DNA from: Candidatus Zhuqueibacterota bacterium
Lineage (GTDB): Bacteria; Zhuqueibacterota; Zhuqueibacteria; Oceanimicrobiales; Oceanimicrobiaceae
Direction: 5' to 3'
DNA: 64,000 nucleotides
Assembly: GCA_029261995.1 (NCBI GenBank)
Contig: JAJDAF010000017.1
Location: 186,001 to 250,000 of the forward strand
Positions 52,680 to 60,971 of this stretch are shown here, piece by piece (the stretch's first letter is position 1; each line of letters begins with the position of its first letter). The translations under genes and the position numbers were made by a program. Below the pieces are notes generated by a model. That model searched no databases, was not told where the DNA came from, and saw only the letters and a list, made by a program, of their open reading frames with translations.

Positions 52680-52755
52680 TGCCTGCCGAAGGTTTCTCTC
52701 TTCCGTCTTTTTTCATAAGTTGATGGGGGCACGAAGTTGCCGCTTCTGAAAATTT

Positions 52756-55146
52756 TCAGTAGGTGACTCGAGCTGAGAGCACGAAATTTCGTCCCGGGGC
52801 GTTGAAGCCACTCAGATGCTCGCGATAGTTGCGGTCGAACAGATTTGCGATTGTGAGATTCGTGTTGAGGTTTGGGTGAAGTTGAGCGCCGAAGCGCAGA
52901 TTGAATGTCCGCCAGGCAGGTGTGCCGCCTTCCGGAATGCGCAGGTCTTCCTGGTCTTCGTCCGCCAGGCGCGTCTGCTTGCCGGCAAACCTGGCGTTTA
53001 ACTCCACCCGGTAGCGCGGAGTATTCCAGCGAATACCCGCCAGCCCGGATAGCGGTGGCACGCCCGAAAGTGGCTGCTCATCCGTCTCGTTCTGTCCGTA
53101 GGTGTAGCTGAGGTTGGTGAAAGCCACAAGGCGCGGGGCAAGCGCAATTTCGGAGGAGAGGGCGAAGCCGGCGGTGAAGGCCTCTCCGGCATTGGTCTTG
53201 TGGAAAACACGCAGGCTATCGGTTCCATCCAGCACAAATGGTGAGCCGTTGAGTTCTGCTGGCACCCGAGCCAGCAGGTCGCGCAAAATGTTGTAGTAAC
53301 CGAAGAAATCTACCCGGCTGCGATTTGAAGTCCATTTGAAACCGGTATCCAGGTTGAGCGATTTCTCGGGATCCAGGTTAGGATTTGGGATGTCGAAGAA
53401 GCTGCTGCCTTTGCCCGGACCAAGCTTGCCGACGTCATCGAGATTGGGTGAACGGAATCCCTGGGCCAGATTTGTCACAACGCTCAGCCGCGGCGTCAGC
53501 CTGTAGAGAGAGCCCAGGCTTCCGGTCAGGGCAGTGGAAACCTGCTCAATATTTCCGAAGGTGTTGTCGCTGGCCGGGTCGCTTACGAAGGGTGCTTTGA
53601 GGCGGACCACGCTGAACCGCGCCCCAGCCGTGACACGCCAGCGCTCTGAGATGTCCATGGCATCCTGAACAAATGCGCCGACATTGAGCATGGTTGAACC
53701 ATCAGGGAACAGAGGATGCGCCACGGCGAACGCTCCTGTGCCGGTGTTCAACACCAGGGAAGTGGTTGTGATAGCATCGCGATAGAGTTCGGCGCCGTAA
53801 ACTACCTGGTGGATACCGGCGATGGACTTGTCAAGTTGGGCCTGAATACCGAGGGTGCCAGTGTTGAATTCATCGGAAGTCCTGGTGACGCTGCCAAATT
53901 TCTGCCGGACTCGGCGTTCGCGCTGCCGGTGATAGGAAGCCGTCAGGGAGAATGAATCTGCCAAGCGCCGGCGGGTAAAATTCTGGTAGCGAAGCGCGAC
54001 TAGATTGCGCTGTTGCGGGTCGAACAACCGGATGGAGTCCTTGCGCGTCTCGACCACGTCGTAGCGTGGGACTTCGTCCTGGTGGTTGAATTGATAGCTC
54101 AGCGCGAGCCGGCTGGTTTCTGATAGCCTGGCGATAGCGCGCGTGCTGAAGTCGTAAGCTTGGTAGCCATTGGGCGATTGATTTTTTTTCAGGATGCGCT
54201 GGGTCCGCGAATCGTTACGCAGGCGTTGCATCAATTCGTCACCGCCTTTGGCCCCACGTGTGACATCGCCAAATGACCTGAGCCCGCCGCTGAACCTGAG
54301 CCCCAGGCGTCGCCATGCAAGGCTGACGGTCGCGTTTGATGTTTGCGTGTCGTCCGCGCTTGAGGCAGATGCACTCACTGCTCCGGAAAGAGCCAGCCCG
54401 GCCTCTGAGTTGAGCTGTGGGGCCAGAGTTCGCAGGTGGATTACGCCGCCAAGCGCGTCGCTGCCGTACAGTACGGAGCCGGGTCCGTGCACGATCTCCA
54501 CACCTTCGAGCGTTTGCGAGTCAACCGTATTCAAGTATTGGGTGTTACCGCCGCGGTAGGTCGCATTGTTCATGCGTACGCCATCCACCAGCAGCAAAAC
54601 TTTGTTGGCTTTCAGGCCGCGCAAGATGGGTGAGCCACCCCCCTGATTGGTCTTTTGTACCACAACCCCGGGCTCTTCGCGTAGCAATTCCGGCGTTTGC
54701 TGGACGTTGCGTTGCCTTATTTCCTTCGGTGTCAGCACAGAAATCATTTGCGAAAGATCAGAAGTTCGGTCCGGGTGGCGGGTCGCCGTCACTACCAGAT
54801 TGCTCAACTCGATAACCTCTGGAGCCATTGCCACATTGAGTCTCGCGACCTGACGTTCAAGTAGCCGGACGTTTTCACTCTCATGGGTTTTGTAGCCCTG
54901 CAGCCTGAAGACCAATCGGTATTCGCCTGGCGGTAGATTAGGTATCTCGAAAACACCTTGGTCATCTGAGACATCTCCCACCTGTAGGTCTTCCACAAAA
55001 ATCTGGACATGCGCGAGAGGAGTCTTCGCCTCAGAATCCACGATCCTGCCTGTGACTTTGGCAGTTTGGTTCGAGGCCAGCGCCGGGTGTTGCGGAACAC
55101 AAATAAGGAAGAGCGGGAGCAGGGCAAAGGTGAGGCGGACAATCAT
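52756..55146 (-). CDS. TonB-dependent outer-membrane receptor
   Basis: 796 residues. A signal peptide (L-T-F-A-L-L-P-L-F-L-I-C-V-P) is followed by a carboxypeptidase-like regulatory domain (about 28-110: V-T-G-R-I-V-D-S-E-A-K-T-P-L-A), as usual in FCB bacteria. Then come a plug domain (L-L-R-E-E-P-G-V-V-V-Q-K...I-L-R-G-L-K-A-N-K-V-L-L-L-V-D-G-V-R-M-N-N, V-E-I-V-H-G-P-G-S-V-L-Y-G-S-D-A-L-G-G) and a 22-strand barrel ending in aromatic ...V-T-Y. The plug resembles haem/cobalamin-type receptors, but substrate is not determined. It is transcribed toward the fusion oxidoreductase, 181 bases apart, and the palindrome CTGAAAATTTTCAG (52746-52759) spans its stop codon. Confidence 0.92.
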   Translation of the reverse strand: MIVRLTFALLPLFLICVPQHPALASNQTAKVTGRIVDSEAKTPLAHVQIFVEDLQVGDVSDDQGVFEIPNLPPGEYRLVFRLQGYKTHESENVRLLERQVARLNVAMAPEVIELSNLVVTATRHPDRTSDLSQMISVLTPKEIRQRNVQQTPELLREEPGVVVQKTNQGGGSPILRGLKANKVLLLVDGVRMNNATYRGGNTQYLNTVDSQTLEGVEIVHGPGSVLYGSDALGGVIHLRTLAPQLNSEAGLALSGAVSASASSADDTQTSNATVSLAWRRLGLRFSGGLRSFGDVTRGAKGGDELMQRLRNDSRTQRILKKNQSPNGYQAYDFSTRAIARLSETSRLALSYQFNHQDEVPRYDVVETRKDSIRLFDPQQRNLVALRYQNFTRRRLADSFSLTASYHRQRERRVRQKFGSVTRTSDEFNTGTLGIQAQLDKSIAGIHQVVYGAELYRDAITTTSLVLNTGTGAFAVAHPLFPDGSTMLNVGAFVQDAMDISERWRVTAGARFSVVRLKAPFVSDPASDNTFGNIEQVSTALTGSLGSLYRLTPRLSVVTNLAQGFRSPNLDDVGKLGPGKGSSFFDIPNPNLDPEKSLNLDTGFKWTSNRSRVDFFGYYNILRDLLARVPAELNGSPFVLDGTDSLRVFHKTNAGEAFTAGFALSSEIALAPRLVAFTNLSYTYGQNETDEQPLSGVPPLSGLAGIRWNTPRYRVELNARFAGKQTRLADEDQEDLRIPEGGTPAWRTFNLRFGAQLHPNLNTNLTIANLFDRNYREHLSGFNAPGRNFVLSARVTY

Positions 55147-55279
55147 GACAACCTATTTATGGCACGTGTGTGTGGTTACTAACTAAGTAGGTCTGAACCG
55201 TCTGGCCAGGCTCCGCGAAGAAGATTTCACGTGGCCTGATGCTCTGACGGGATCACTGACCCTCAACCGGCATTGATTA

Positions 55280-55311
55280 CAAAAGATAAACAACCTGACC
55301 ACTTTAACAAA
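55280..55311 (-). promoter_or_regulatory. Possible Bacteroidetes-type promoter of the TonB receptor
   Basis: On the minus strand TTTG (55311-55308), a 19-base spacer and TATCTTTTG (55288-55280) approach the TTTG / TAnnTTTG consensus of FCB bacteria, with one extra T. A transcript would have a leader of about 130 bases, in which I see no known riboswitch. Confidence 0.3.
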
Positions 55312-55324
55312 GGAAATGTTCCTT

Positions 55325-56092
55325 CTATCTTGCGCAGGTCAAGTGTCTGCCGCCATCCACGCTAAGGGTGACTCCGGTTACCCACTCCGACTTGGAGGTG
55401 GCAAGATAAAGAATGGCTTCCGCAATCTCGTCGGCCTCGCCAACACGTCCAAGCGGGTGAGTGTCCTTGCCGTGCTCGAGGAATTTATCGTACTGGGTAG
55501 CGTCGAATCCACCTCGGCGGTGTAAGTTGGTCACCACCACGCCCGGATTGACCGCATTGACACGCACGCCCTTTGGGGCCAGGTCGAGCGCGGCGCAGCG
55601 GGTGAGCTGGTCCACTCCGGCCTTGCTGACGCAGTAGGAAAGCACATTGGGAAATGCCCGCAGTCCCGTGATGCTGGAAACATTGACAATCGCGCCTTTT
55701 GTTTTTTCGAGATGAGGCGCCGCGAGCTGCATCATCACGAAAACCGCGTCCAGGTTGACTTGCATCATCAGGCGCCAGTCCTCCAGCGTCGTGTCGAGAA
55801 TTGTGCCGGAGCCGATGACTCCGGCAGAGTTGACCAGCACATCCAATCGGCCGAAGTGCTGAATGGCTGAATCGACGGCTCGTCTACAATCTTCGACCTT
55901 GGTGATGTCCGCAGCCACAGGGAAGGATTTTCTGCCTGTCTGTTCCACGCTCGCGGCTACTTCGCGCAATGCCTGTTCATTGCGCCCCACGACAACAATG
56001 TCAGCGCCGTCGCGGGCCAACCGGCCTGCTGTTGCCTTACCGATTCCGCTTGACGCGCCGGTGACCAGCGCGATTTTATTCTGAAGTTGCAT
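55325..56092 (-). CDS. SDR family oxidoreductase
   Basis: 255 residues, classical short-chain dehydrogenase. Cofactor loop T-G-A-S-S-G-I-G-K-A at the N-terminus, V-N-S-A-G-V-I-G, catalytic Ser in N-V-S-S-I-T-G and Tyr/Lys in Y-C-V-S-K, and the P-G-V-V-V-T-N cofactor motif. The C-terminus G-V-T-L-S-V-D-G-G is typical. It resembles 3-oxoacyl-ACP reductase and glucose dehydrogenase-like SDRs, so the substrate cannot be set. Same strand as the TonB receptor, 178 bases upstream of it, with a possible promoter between. Confidence 0.9.
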   Translation of the reverse strand: MQLQNKIALVTGASSGIGKATAGRLARDGADIVVVGRNEQALREVAASVEQTGRKSFPVAADITKVEDCRRAVDSAIQHFGRLDVLVNSAGVIGSGTILDTTLEDWRLMMQVNLDAVFVMMQLAAPHLEKTKGAIVNVSSITGLRAFPNVLSYCVSKAGVDQLTRCAALDLAPKGVRVNAVNPGVVVTNLHRRGGFDATQYDKFLEHGKDTHPLGRVGEADEIAEAILYLATSKSEWVTGVTLSVDGGRHLTCAR

Positions 56093-56295
56093 GGGTACTC
56101 CCCTTCTTCTGTTTTCGAGTGGTATCGTCTGTTGTTGCCAAGATAAGGCTGAGATGGGGAGGTTTCAACGTTTATTTTTGGGGGACGCGGAAAGCGGCCT
56201 GGACAGCAACTGGATTGAATCTAATGTCAAGCGAATTATCGGAAGGAGAGGAGCAGGATAGGGAGCAGGGCGCCGTCGGGTCGTTCCCCGCAGTA

Positions 56296-57258
56296 TCAGG
56301 AGAGTCGCAGACCTTCACCTCGGACACAGTTGCGCCCGTTCTGTTTACATTTGTAGAGAAATCTGTCAGCGAGGTCGATGAGTTCGCTGGTGGAGATCTC
56401 GGTCGGGTTGCTGTTCGGCTCAAAACCGGTCACACCAAAGCTCGCGGTAATGGTTAGCTTGCGGTTGGGAAGCGCGATGGGGGTCTGCGCGATGGTTTCA
56501 CGGATACGCTCGGCCATGGTGACCGCGTCGTCCGGTTTGGTTTCGGAAAGCAGAATAATGAATTCCTCGCCGCCATAGCGGAACACCAGGTCGATGCCGT
56601 CGCGTATCGACTCCTGAATGGTGTGCACGAAGCTTTTGAGAACGACGTCGCCCGCCTGGTGGCCGTGCATGTCGTTCACTGATTTGAAGTGGTCGATGTC
56701 ACACAGGATTATCGAAAGGGGCTGTTCGTTGCGTCGCGCACGCTTGATTTCGTTGGGCAGGCGGTCGGTGAGGTGGCCGCGGTTGTAAGAACCCGTGAGA
56801 GAATCGGTGATCGACAGCAGCTTGATTTCTTCGTTTGCGGACTTCAGTGTTCGCTCCAGTCCGAGAATCCGTTTGGCTGTCCGCAAGCGGGCCTTCAACT
56901 CCGCGTTGTTAAAGGGCTTGACCAGATAGTCGTCCGCTCCGGCTTCCAGGCCGGTGATGATGTCCTTCTGGGAGTCCTTGGCAGTCAGGAGAACGATGAA
57001 TACGTAACCGGGAAGGTCGCTGGCACGCAGCTTCTGGCAAAGCTCGACTCCGTTCATTTCCGGCATCATCCAGTCGGTCAGCATGATGGGGAAGAAACGA
57101 TCTTTGTACAACTGCAGTGCCTGGTGACCATTTTCGGCTGACACAACTTCATGGCCCAATGGCTTGAGGGTCATCTCAAGAAGCAGACGGATTTCCCGAT
57201 TGTCCTCGACAATCAGGATTGGCAGGTCGCTGCTATGCGCCGAGTAGTCTTGCACCAT
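56296..57258 (-). CDS. Response regulator diguanylate cyclase (REC-GGDEF)
   Basis: 320 residues. N-terminal receiver domain (about 13-130) with the acidic pair Glu18/Asp19, phospho-acceptor Asp62 (T-D-W-M-M-P), Thr in L-L-T-A-K-D and Lys in L-V-K-P-F. A helical linker (L-G-L-E-R-T-L-K-S-A-N-E-E-I-K-L-L-S) follows, then the GGDEF domain (D-S-L-T-G-S-Y-N-R, I-L-C-D-I-D-H-F-K-S-V-N-D) with active motif G-G-E-E-F. The region before it reads R-D-G-I-D, so the usual RxxD inhibitory site is not exact. Predicted to make c-di-GMP when phosphorylated. No histidine kinase gene is adjacent. Confidence 0.93.
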   Translation of the reverse strand: MVQDYSAHSSDLPILIVEDNREIRLLLEMTLKPLGHEVVSAENGHQALQLYKDRFFPIMLTDWMMPEMNGVELCQKLRASDLPGYVFIVLLTAKDSQKDIITGLEAGADDYLVKPFNNAELKARLRTAKRILGLERTLKSANEEIKLLSITDSLTGSYNRGHLTDRLPNEIKRARRNEQPLSIILCDIDHFKSVNDMHGHQAGDVVLKSFVHTIQESIRDGIDLVFRYGGEEFIILLSETKPDDAVTMAERIRETIAQTPIALPNRKLTITASFGVTGFEPNSNPTEISTSELIDLADRFLYKCKQNGRNCVRGEGLRLS

Positions 57259-57802
57259 GGTTTCTCGCTACAAAATATCTATTGATTCTACTTGACTACT
57301 ATCGGCAAATGGCTGGAAAATGATAGAAGTTCACAGGGTGTCTCATCGTTATCTGCGTGTCTGTACCTGCATCGCGCCGTGGATGCGGGAATCAAAAATT
57401 GATGTGTGGCCTGGATGTTTACAGGAGGGTGTAACCGTGCCTCTGCGCGGGTTTCGACCGACTTCTCACTCATGGGCGTCAGGTTTATCTGGTAGGAGAA
57501 ATAAGGATTTGCTTTCAGGGCCCGCCTAGACCGAAGGCTGTTGGTTGCGTTTCGGCAACAGCGGCGTCGAAAGCGGCTCCTGTTCCACATCAGGCTCCGG
57601 CTTTCAGTTGGTATTCAGAAGACTTCGTAATTCGGAAATCAGATCTTGAACTACCAGCCGGATGTCGCTTGCAGACAAACTGCCTAGTGTGATGATTTCC
57701 AAATAAGCGAACTCTGACAGGGTTTGATGTTAACCGTTTCAGACATAAACAAAGGGTCTAAACCCTGTCAGAGTTTTGTTCGGGAAATTAGAAATCGTGA
57801 CA
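57259..57802. other. Intergenic region between the diguanylate cyclase and the symporter
   Basis: About 540 bases without a convincing gene. A minus-strand frame at 57288-57590 is Arg/Ser-rich and has no ribosome binding site. The only clear structure is the palindromic repeat at 57710-57775, close to the symporter's 3' end. The part next to 57258 presumably carries the cyclase promoter, but I see no clear hexamers. Confidence 0.6.
57710..57775. repeat. Long palindromic element with 16-bp perfect arms
   Basis: AACTCTGACAGGGTTT at 57710-57725 and its exact reverse complement AAACCCTGTCAGAGTT at 57760-57775 enclose 34 bases, which themselves contain GGGTCTAAACCC-type symmetry at the right junction. 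It lies 27 bases beyond the symporter stop codon. There is no T run after either arm, so it is not a standard terminator. It looks like an extragenic palindrome (REP/MITE-like) that should recur elsewhere in the genome. Confidence 0.75.
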
Positions 57803-59497
57803 CTAGTGACGCGGAACGCGGATGCGGTTGATCATCTCCCGGACTTCCGCTGGCGGCGGAGAGGTGAATTTTGCCACCGCCAGCGCGACTGTGACGTTCA
57901 GCAGCATTCCCAGGGTGCCAATTCCTTCCGGCGAGATTCCGAACAGCCAGTTCTCGCTGGTGTTGGCGGCCGGGTCGATGAATTTGAAATAGCAAATGTA
58001 GCCAGCGGTAAAGATGATGCCAGTCAGCATGCCGGTGATGGCTCCCTCCTTATTCATTCTCTTAAAGAAAATGCCGAGAATGATTGCCGGAAAGAATGAC
58101 GAAGCAGCCAGTCCAAACGCAAACGCAACTACCTGAGCCACAAATCCGGGCGGGTGTGCCCCAAAATAGCCAGCCACAAGCACTGCGGCGCTTGCGGCAA
58201 TTCTGGCATACATTAGCTCCTTGCGCTCGGTGATCTCCGGCATAAACACACTTTTCAGCAGGTCATGGGAGATCGAGGTCGAGATGACAAGCAGAAGGCC
58301 GGCGGCAGTTGACAGTGCTGCCGCCAGCCCGCCAGCCGCCACCAGTGCAATCACCCAATTTGGCAGCCTGGCGATTTCAGGGTTGGCCAGCACCATGATA
58401 TCGCGATCTACGCTCAGTTCATTCTTAACGGGTGCGCCCGAGTTTTTGGCGTGCTTGCCTTGATACTGCATCAGACCGTCGTCGTTTTGGTCCTGCCATT
58501 TCACCAGGCCGGTCTTCTCCCAGTTTTTAAACCACGACGGCGCTTCGGAGTAGGGTTTGTTATGAATTGTCTCAATGAAGTTGGTTCGCGAGAAGGCTGC
58601 CACTGCCGGCGCGGTCGTGTAGAGAATCGCGATGAAGAGCAGAGCGTATCCCGCGGAAAGGCGTGCGTCCGAAACCTTCGGCACTGTGAAAAAGCGAATG
58701 ATGACGTGCGGCAGGCCCGCTGTTCCAACCATCAGGGCCGCGGTGATACACAAGACGTCCAGCGTTCCTTTCGAACCGTTGGTGTATTGGTCGAAGCCAA
58801 GATCGACGTTGAGTTGGTCGAGTTTGTCGAGCAGGGAGATGCCGGAACCATCGATGAGCGTGCTGCCGAAGCCGACCTGCGGAACGGCGTGGCCCGTGAG
58901 CAGAATCGAGATAAAAATGGCCGGCACCATGTAGGCGAAGATCAGGATGCAGTATTGCGCTACCTGCGTGTAGGTGATGCCTTTCATGCCACCGAGCACG
59001 GCATAGCAAAAAACAATGGCCATGCCGATGATGACGCCCGTAGTGATATCCACCTCCAGAAAGCGGGAGAACACAACGCCAACGCCGCGCATTTGACCAG
59101 CGACGTAGGTGAATGAAACGAAGATGGCGCACACCACGGCCACAAGCCGCGCAGATTGCGAGTAGTAGCGTTCACCGACAAATTCGGGCACGGTGAACTT
59201 CCCAAATTTACGAAGATAGGGAGCCAGCAACAGGGCCAGCAAGACATAGCCGCCGGTCCAGCCCATGAGATAGACACTGCCATCGCGGCCCATGAAAGAA
59301 ACGATGCCGGCCATCGAGATAAATGACGCCGCCGACATCCAGTCCGCTGCGGTCGCCATGCCGTTTGCGAGCGGGTGCACGCCTTTGCCCGCGACGTAGA
59401 ATTCGCTGGTCGAGCGCGCTTTCGTCCAGATTGCTATTCCGATGTACAGCGTGAAGGACACACCAACCAGTGCTGTGGTCCATGCTTGAATGCTCAT
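57803..59497 (-). CDS. Sodium:solute symporter, VC_2705/ActP-like
   Basis: 564 residues, SSS family with about 13 TM helices. Motifs: S-E-F-Y-V-A-G-K-G-V-H-P-L-A-N-G-M-A-T-A-A-D-W-M-S-A-A-S-F at the start, T-V-P-E-F-V-G-E-R-Y-Y-S, G-G-M-K-G-I-T-Y-T-Q-V-A-Q-Y and G-L-P-H-V-I-I-R-F-F-T-V-P. These are the acetate-permease-like (ActP) group that pairs with DUF4212 proteins. A hydrophilic insertion of ~60 residues around 310-370 (W-F-K-N-W-E-K-T-G-L-V-K-W-Q-D) lies between helices, as in this subfamily. AAGGAG precedes the ATG. Likely substrate: short-chain carboxylates. Paired with the gene 36 bases upstream. Confidence 0.93.
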   Translation of the reverse strand: MSIQAWTTALVGVSFTLYIGIAIWTKARSTSEFYVAGKGVHPLANGMATAADWMSAASFISMAGIVSFMGRDGSVYLMGWTGGYVLLALLLAPYLRKFGKFTVPEFVGERYYSQSARLVAVVCAIFVSFTYVAGQMRGVGVVFSRFLEVDITTGVIIGMAIVFCYAVLGGMKGITYTQVAQYCILIFAYMVPAIFISILLTGHAVPQVGFGSTLIDGSGISLLDKLDQLNVDLGFDQYTNGSKGTLDVLCITAALMVGTAGLPHVIIRFFTVPKVSDARLSAGYALLFIAILYTTAPAVAAFSRTNFIETIHNKPYSEAPSWFKNWEKTGLVKWQDQNDDGLMQYQGKHAKNSGAPVKNELSVDRDIMVLANPEIARLPNWVIALVAAGGLAAALSTAAGLLLVISTSISHDLLKSVFMPEITERKELMYARIAASAAVLVAGYFGAHPPGFVAQVVAFAFGLAASSFFPAIILGIFFKRMNKEGAITGMLTGIIFTAGYICYFKFIDPAANTSENWLFGISPEGIGTLGMLLNVTVALAVAKFTSPPPAEVREMINRIRVPRH

Positions 59498-59533
59498 GAT
59501 TGCTCCTTGCTTCAGTTTTCTTCCTTGTTTGTG

Positions 59534-59806
59534 CTATTCTTCGTTCACACCGTACTTTCTATCGAGGCGCGTCATTGCCAGTACATAAACAAAAATCAGA
59601 ACCACGAACACGTAAATAGAACCCTGCTGGGCAAACCAGAAACCCAGCTTGAAGCCCGCGATTCTGACCTGATCAAGCGCATCCACAAATAGAATGCTGA
59701 AGCCGTAAGAGACCACGAACCAGATGACCAACAGCACGGATACGAGTTTGAGGTTTGCGCGCCAGTACTGCTGCAAATCCGGATTCTGCCTCGGGGTCGT
59801 CGCCAT
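59534..59806 (-). CDS. DUF4212 domain protein, small subunit of the symporter pair
   Basis: 90 residues with two TM helices (L-V-S-V-L-L-V-I-W-F-V-V-S-Y-G; I-Y-V-F-V-V-L-I-F-V-Y-V-L-A-M) and the family motif G-F-K-L-G-F-W-F-A-Q-Q-G-S-I. The C-terminal R-L-D-R-K-Y-G-V is typical. Such proteins stand directly before VC_2705-type symporters and resemble YjcH. TGGAGGAG precedes the ATG; a strong promoter lies about 110 bases upstream. Confidence 0.9.
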   Translation of the reverse strand: MATTPRQNPDLQQYWRANLKLVSVLLVIWFVVSYGFSILFVDALDQVRIAGFKLGFWFAQQGSIYVFVVLIFVYVLAMTRLDRKYGVNEE

Positions 59807-59913
59807 GTGCGAACTCCTCCAGGTTAGGCGAGTGCTGTTTTCGCCGAAGTGAACTTCGACTGCGAGAATGCGTTTGTGCTTGGAAAGGAAATGAAGTGAA
59901 AAGCAATCTGGAT

Positions 59914-59942
59914 TAGATACGAATCTGTGAAGAAAATGTCAA
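59914..59942 (-). promoter_or_regulatory. Sigma70-like promoter of the DUF4212-symporter pair
   Basis: On the minus strand TTGACA (59942-59937), exactly 17 bases, then TATCTA (59919-59914). The predicted transcript begins about 100 bases before the DUF4212 gene. Same architecture as the valS promoter. Confidence 0.7.
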
Positions 59943-59982
59943 ATGTTTTTCGCAGGCGGTTGCCAATCCGGATAGTCCGGAA

Positions 59983-60822
59983 TCACTTCGCGGTGTAGGA
60001 TGTGCCGTAGACCGGGGCCACGATAACTCCCTGGACTGTTGAGAATTTGGCAGGCAGGCTCTCTGTTCGGATGCCGTTCACTGCCTTCAGAACTTCAAAG
60101 TGCAGGTGTGGGGCAAACGAGAAGCCCGAGTTGCCCGATTGGCCAATAACCTGTCCGCGCTCTACCTTTTGACCGATTCGCACCTTCACACCATTCTGTT
60201 TCAGATGGTAGTAGGCTCCGAGCGTACGGTCGCGGTGGCGAATTAGAATATAGTTGACGCGTTTCGTGTACGCTTCATTTGGCCCGCCTGCGGACCAGTC
60301 ATCATACAACCCGACCACAACGCCTTCGCGGGAAGCGCAGACGGCGGCCCCAATTCTCATCGCAAAGTCCACTGCGTAGGTTGATGCTTCGTCATGACTG
60401 GTGTTTCCAAAGTGCCCCTGCACGACTCGATGCGCGGAGCCGTCGCGATAGGGGAGGTGGTAAACGTACCCGGAATCGTGTACGGCATCCCGATTGCCCA
60501 TGACAAAGGTGTAGCGGGTCGCGTAGCTGCCGCTACGGTCCTGGTTCACGATTTTGAGGTCAAGGGCCTTGATTTTCTCTTTTCCTAGCAGAGTAGTGGT
60601 CCAAGGCAGGCCCGTCGAAGCCACCAGATTATCGAGGTCCATTTCCAAAGTGACCGTGACGTCGAACATGGCGAGGTTTTCGATGATGACTTCGTGGTTG
60701 TTGTCGTGCTGCGCGACTTCGACTTTGACGAAATCCTTCGTGAGAGATTGGGGATGGGCCTGCGAATACAGCGTCGCCAGGATAAACACAAGCAGGCCGG
60801 TTGTCTGAACTCGCTTGATCAC
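59983..60822 (-). CDS. Secreted M23 family metallopeptidase
   Basis: 279 residues. A signal peptide (T-G-L-L-V-F-I-L-A-T-L-Y-S-Q-A) precedes a beta-rich N-terminal part (about 28-125) and a C-terminal LytM/M23 domain. Zinc ligands: His and Asp in S-H-D-E-A-S-T-Y-A-V-D-F-A, and H-L-H-F-E-V. Y-Y-H-L-K-Q-N-G-V-K-V and G-Q-V-I-G-Q-S-G-N-S-G also fit. It likely cleaves peptidoglycan cross-links or secreted peptides. The start is a GTG at 60822 that overlaps the stop of a tiny upstream ORF (GTGA); no ATG is available before the signal peptide. Confidence 0.88.
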   Translation of the reverse strand: MIKRVQTTGLLVFILATLYSQAHPQSLTKDFVKVEVAQHDNNHEVIIENLAMFDVTVTLEMDLDNLVASTGLPWTTTLLGKEKIKALDLKIVNQDRSGSYATRYTFVMGNRDAVHDSGYVYHLPYRDGSAHRVVQGHFGNTSHDEASTYAVDFAMRIGAAVCASREGVVVGLYDDWSAGGPNEAYTKRVNYILIRHRDRTLGAYYHLKQNGVKVRIGQKVERGQVIGQSGNSGFSFAPHLHFEVLKAVNGIRTESLPAKFSTVQGVIVAPVYGTSYTAK

Positions 60823-60938
60823 GCCAGACCAGCCTCGTATTGTGATGGAGATGAATGGTCGCTCGAATGCCTTTCAAAGTCTTGGTTTTCCGATTTGCGA
60901 CTTCCGATTTTATAATCGTGAAAGCTTCGGTTGTCCAT
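60819..60938 (-). CDS. Possible 39-residue ORF coupled to the M23 peptidase gene
   Basis: ATG at 60938 (minus strand) preceded by AAGGAGG at 60949-60943. The product is hydrophilic (M-D-N-R-S-F-H-D-Y-K-I-G-S-R-K-S-E-N-Q-D...E-A-G-L-A) and the TGA overlaps the peptidase GTG. The middle of the ORF contains short ATCGGAA-type repeats, which could mean a non-coding origin. A good Shine-Dalgarno and stop-start overlap argue that it is translated, perhaps only as a coupling leader. Confidence 0.35.
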   Translation of the reverse strand: MDNRSFHDYKIGSRKSENQDFERHSSDHSSPSQYEAGLA

Positions 60939-60971
60939 GGCGCCTCCTTGAATCATCCGGCTGCCTGACGC

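Noticed and set aside
55147-55324. Cobalamin or TPP riboswitch before the TonB receptor
   Set aside because: The leader lacks the conserved core elements of those classes as far as I can read.
57288-57590. Minus-strand 100-codon frame in the gap beside the diguanylate cyclase
   Set aside because: Arg/Ser-rich with no Shine-Dalgarno or recognisable fold; most likely non-coding.
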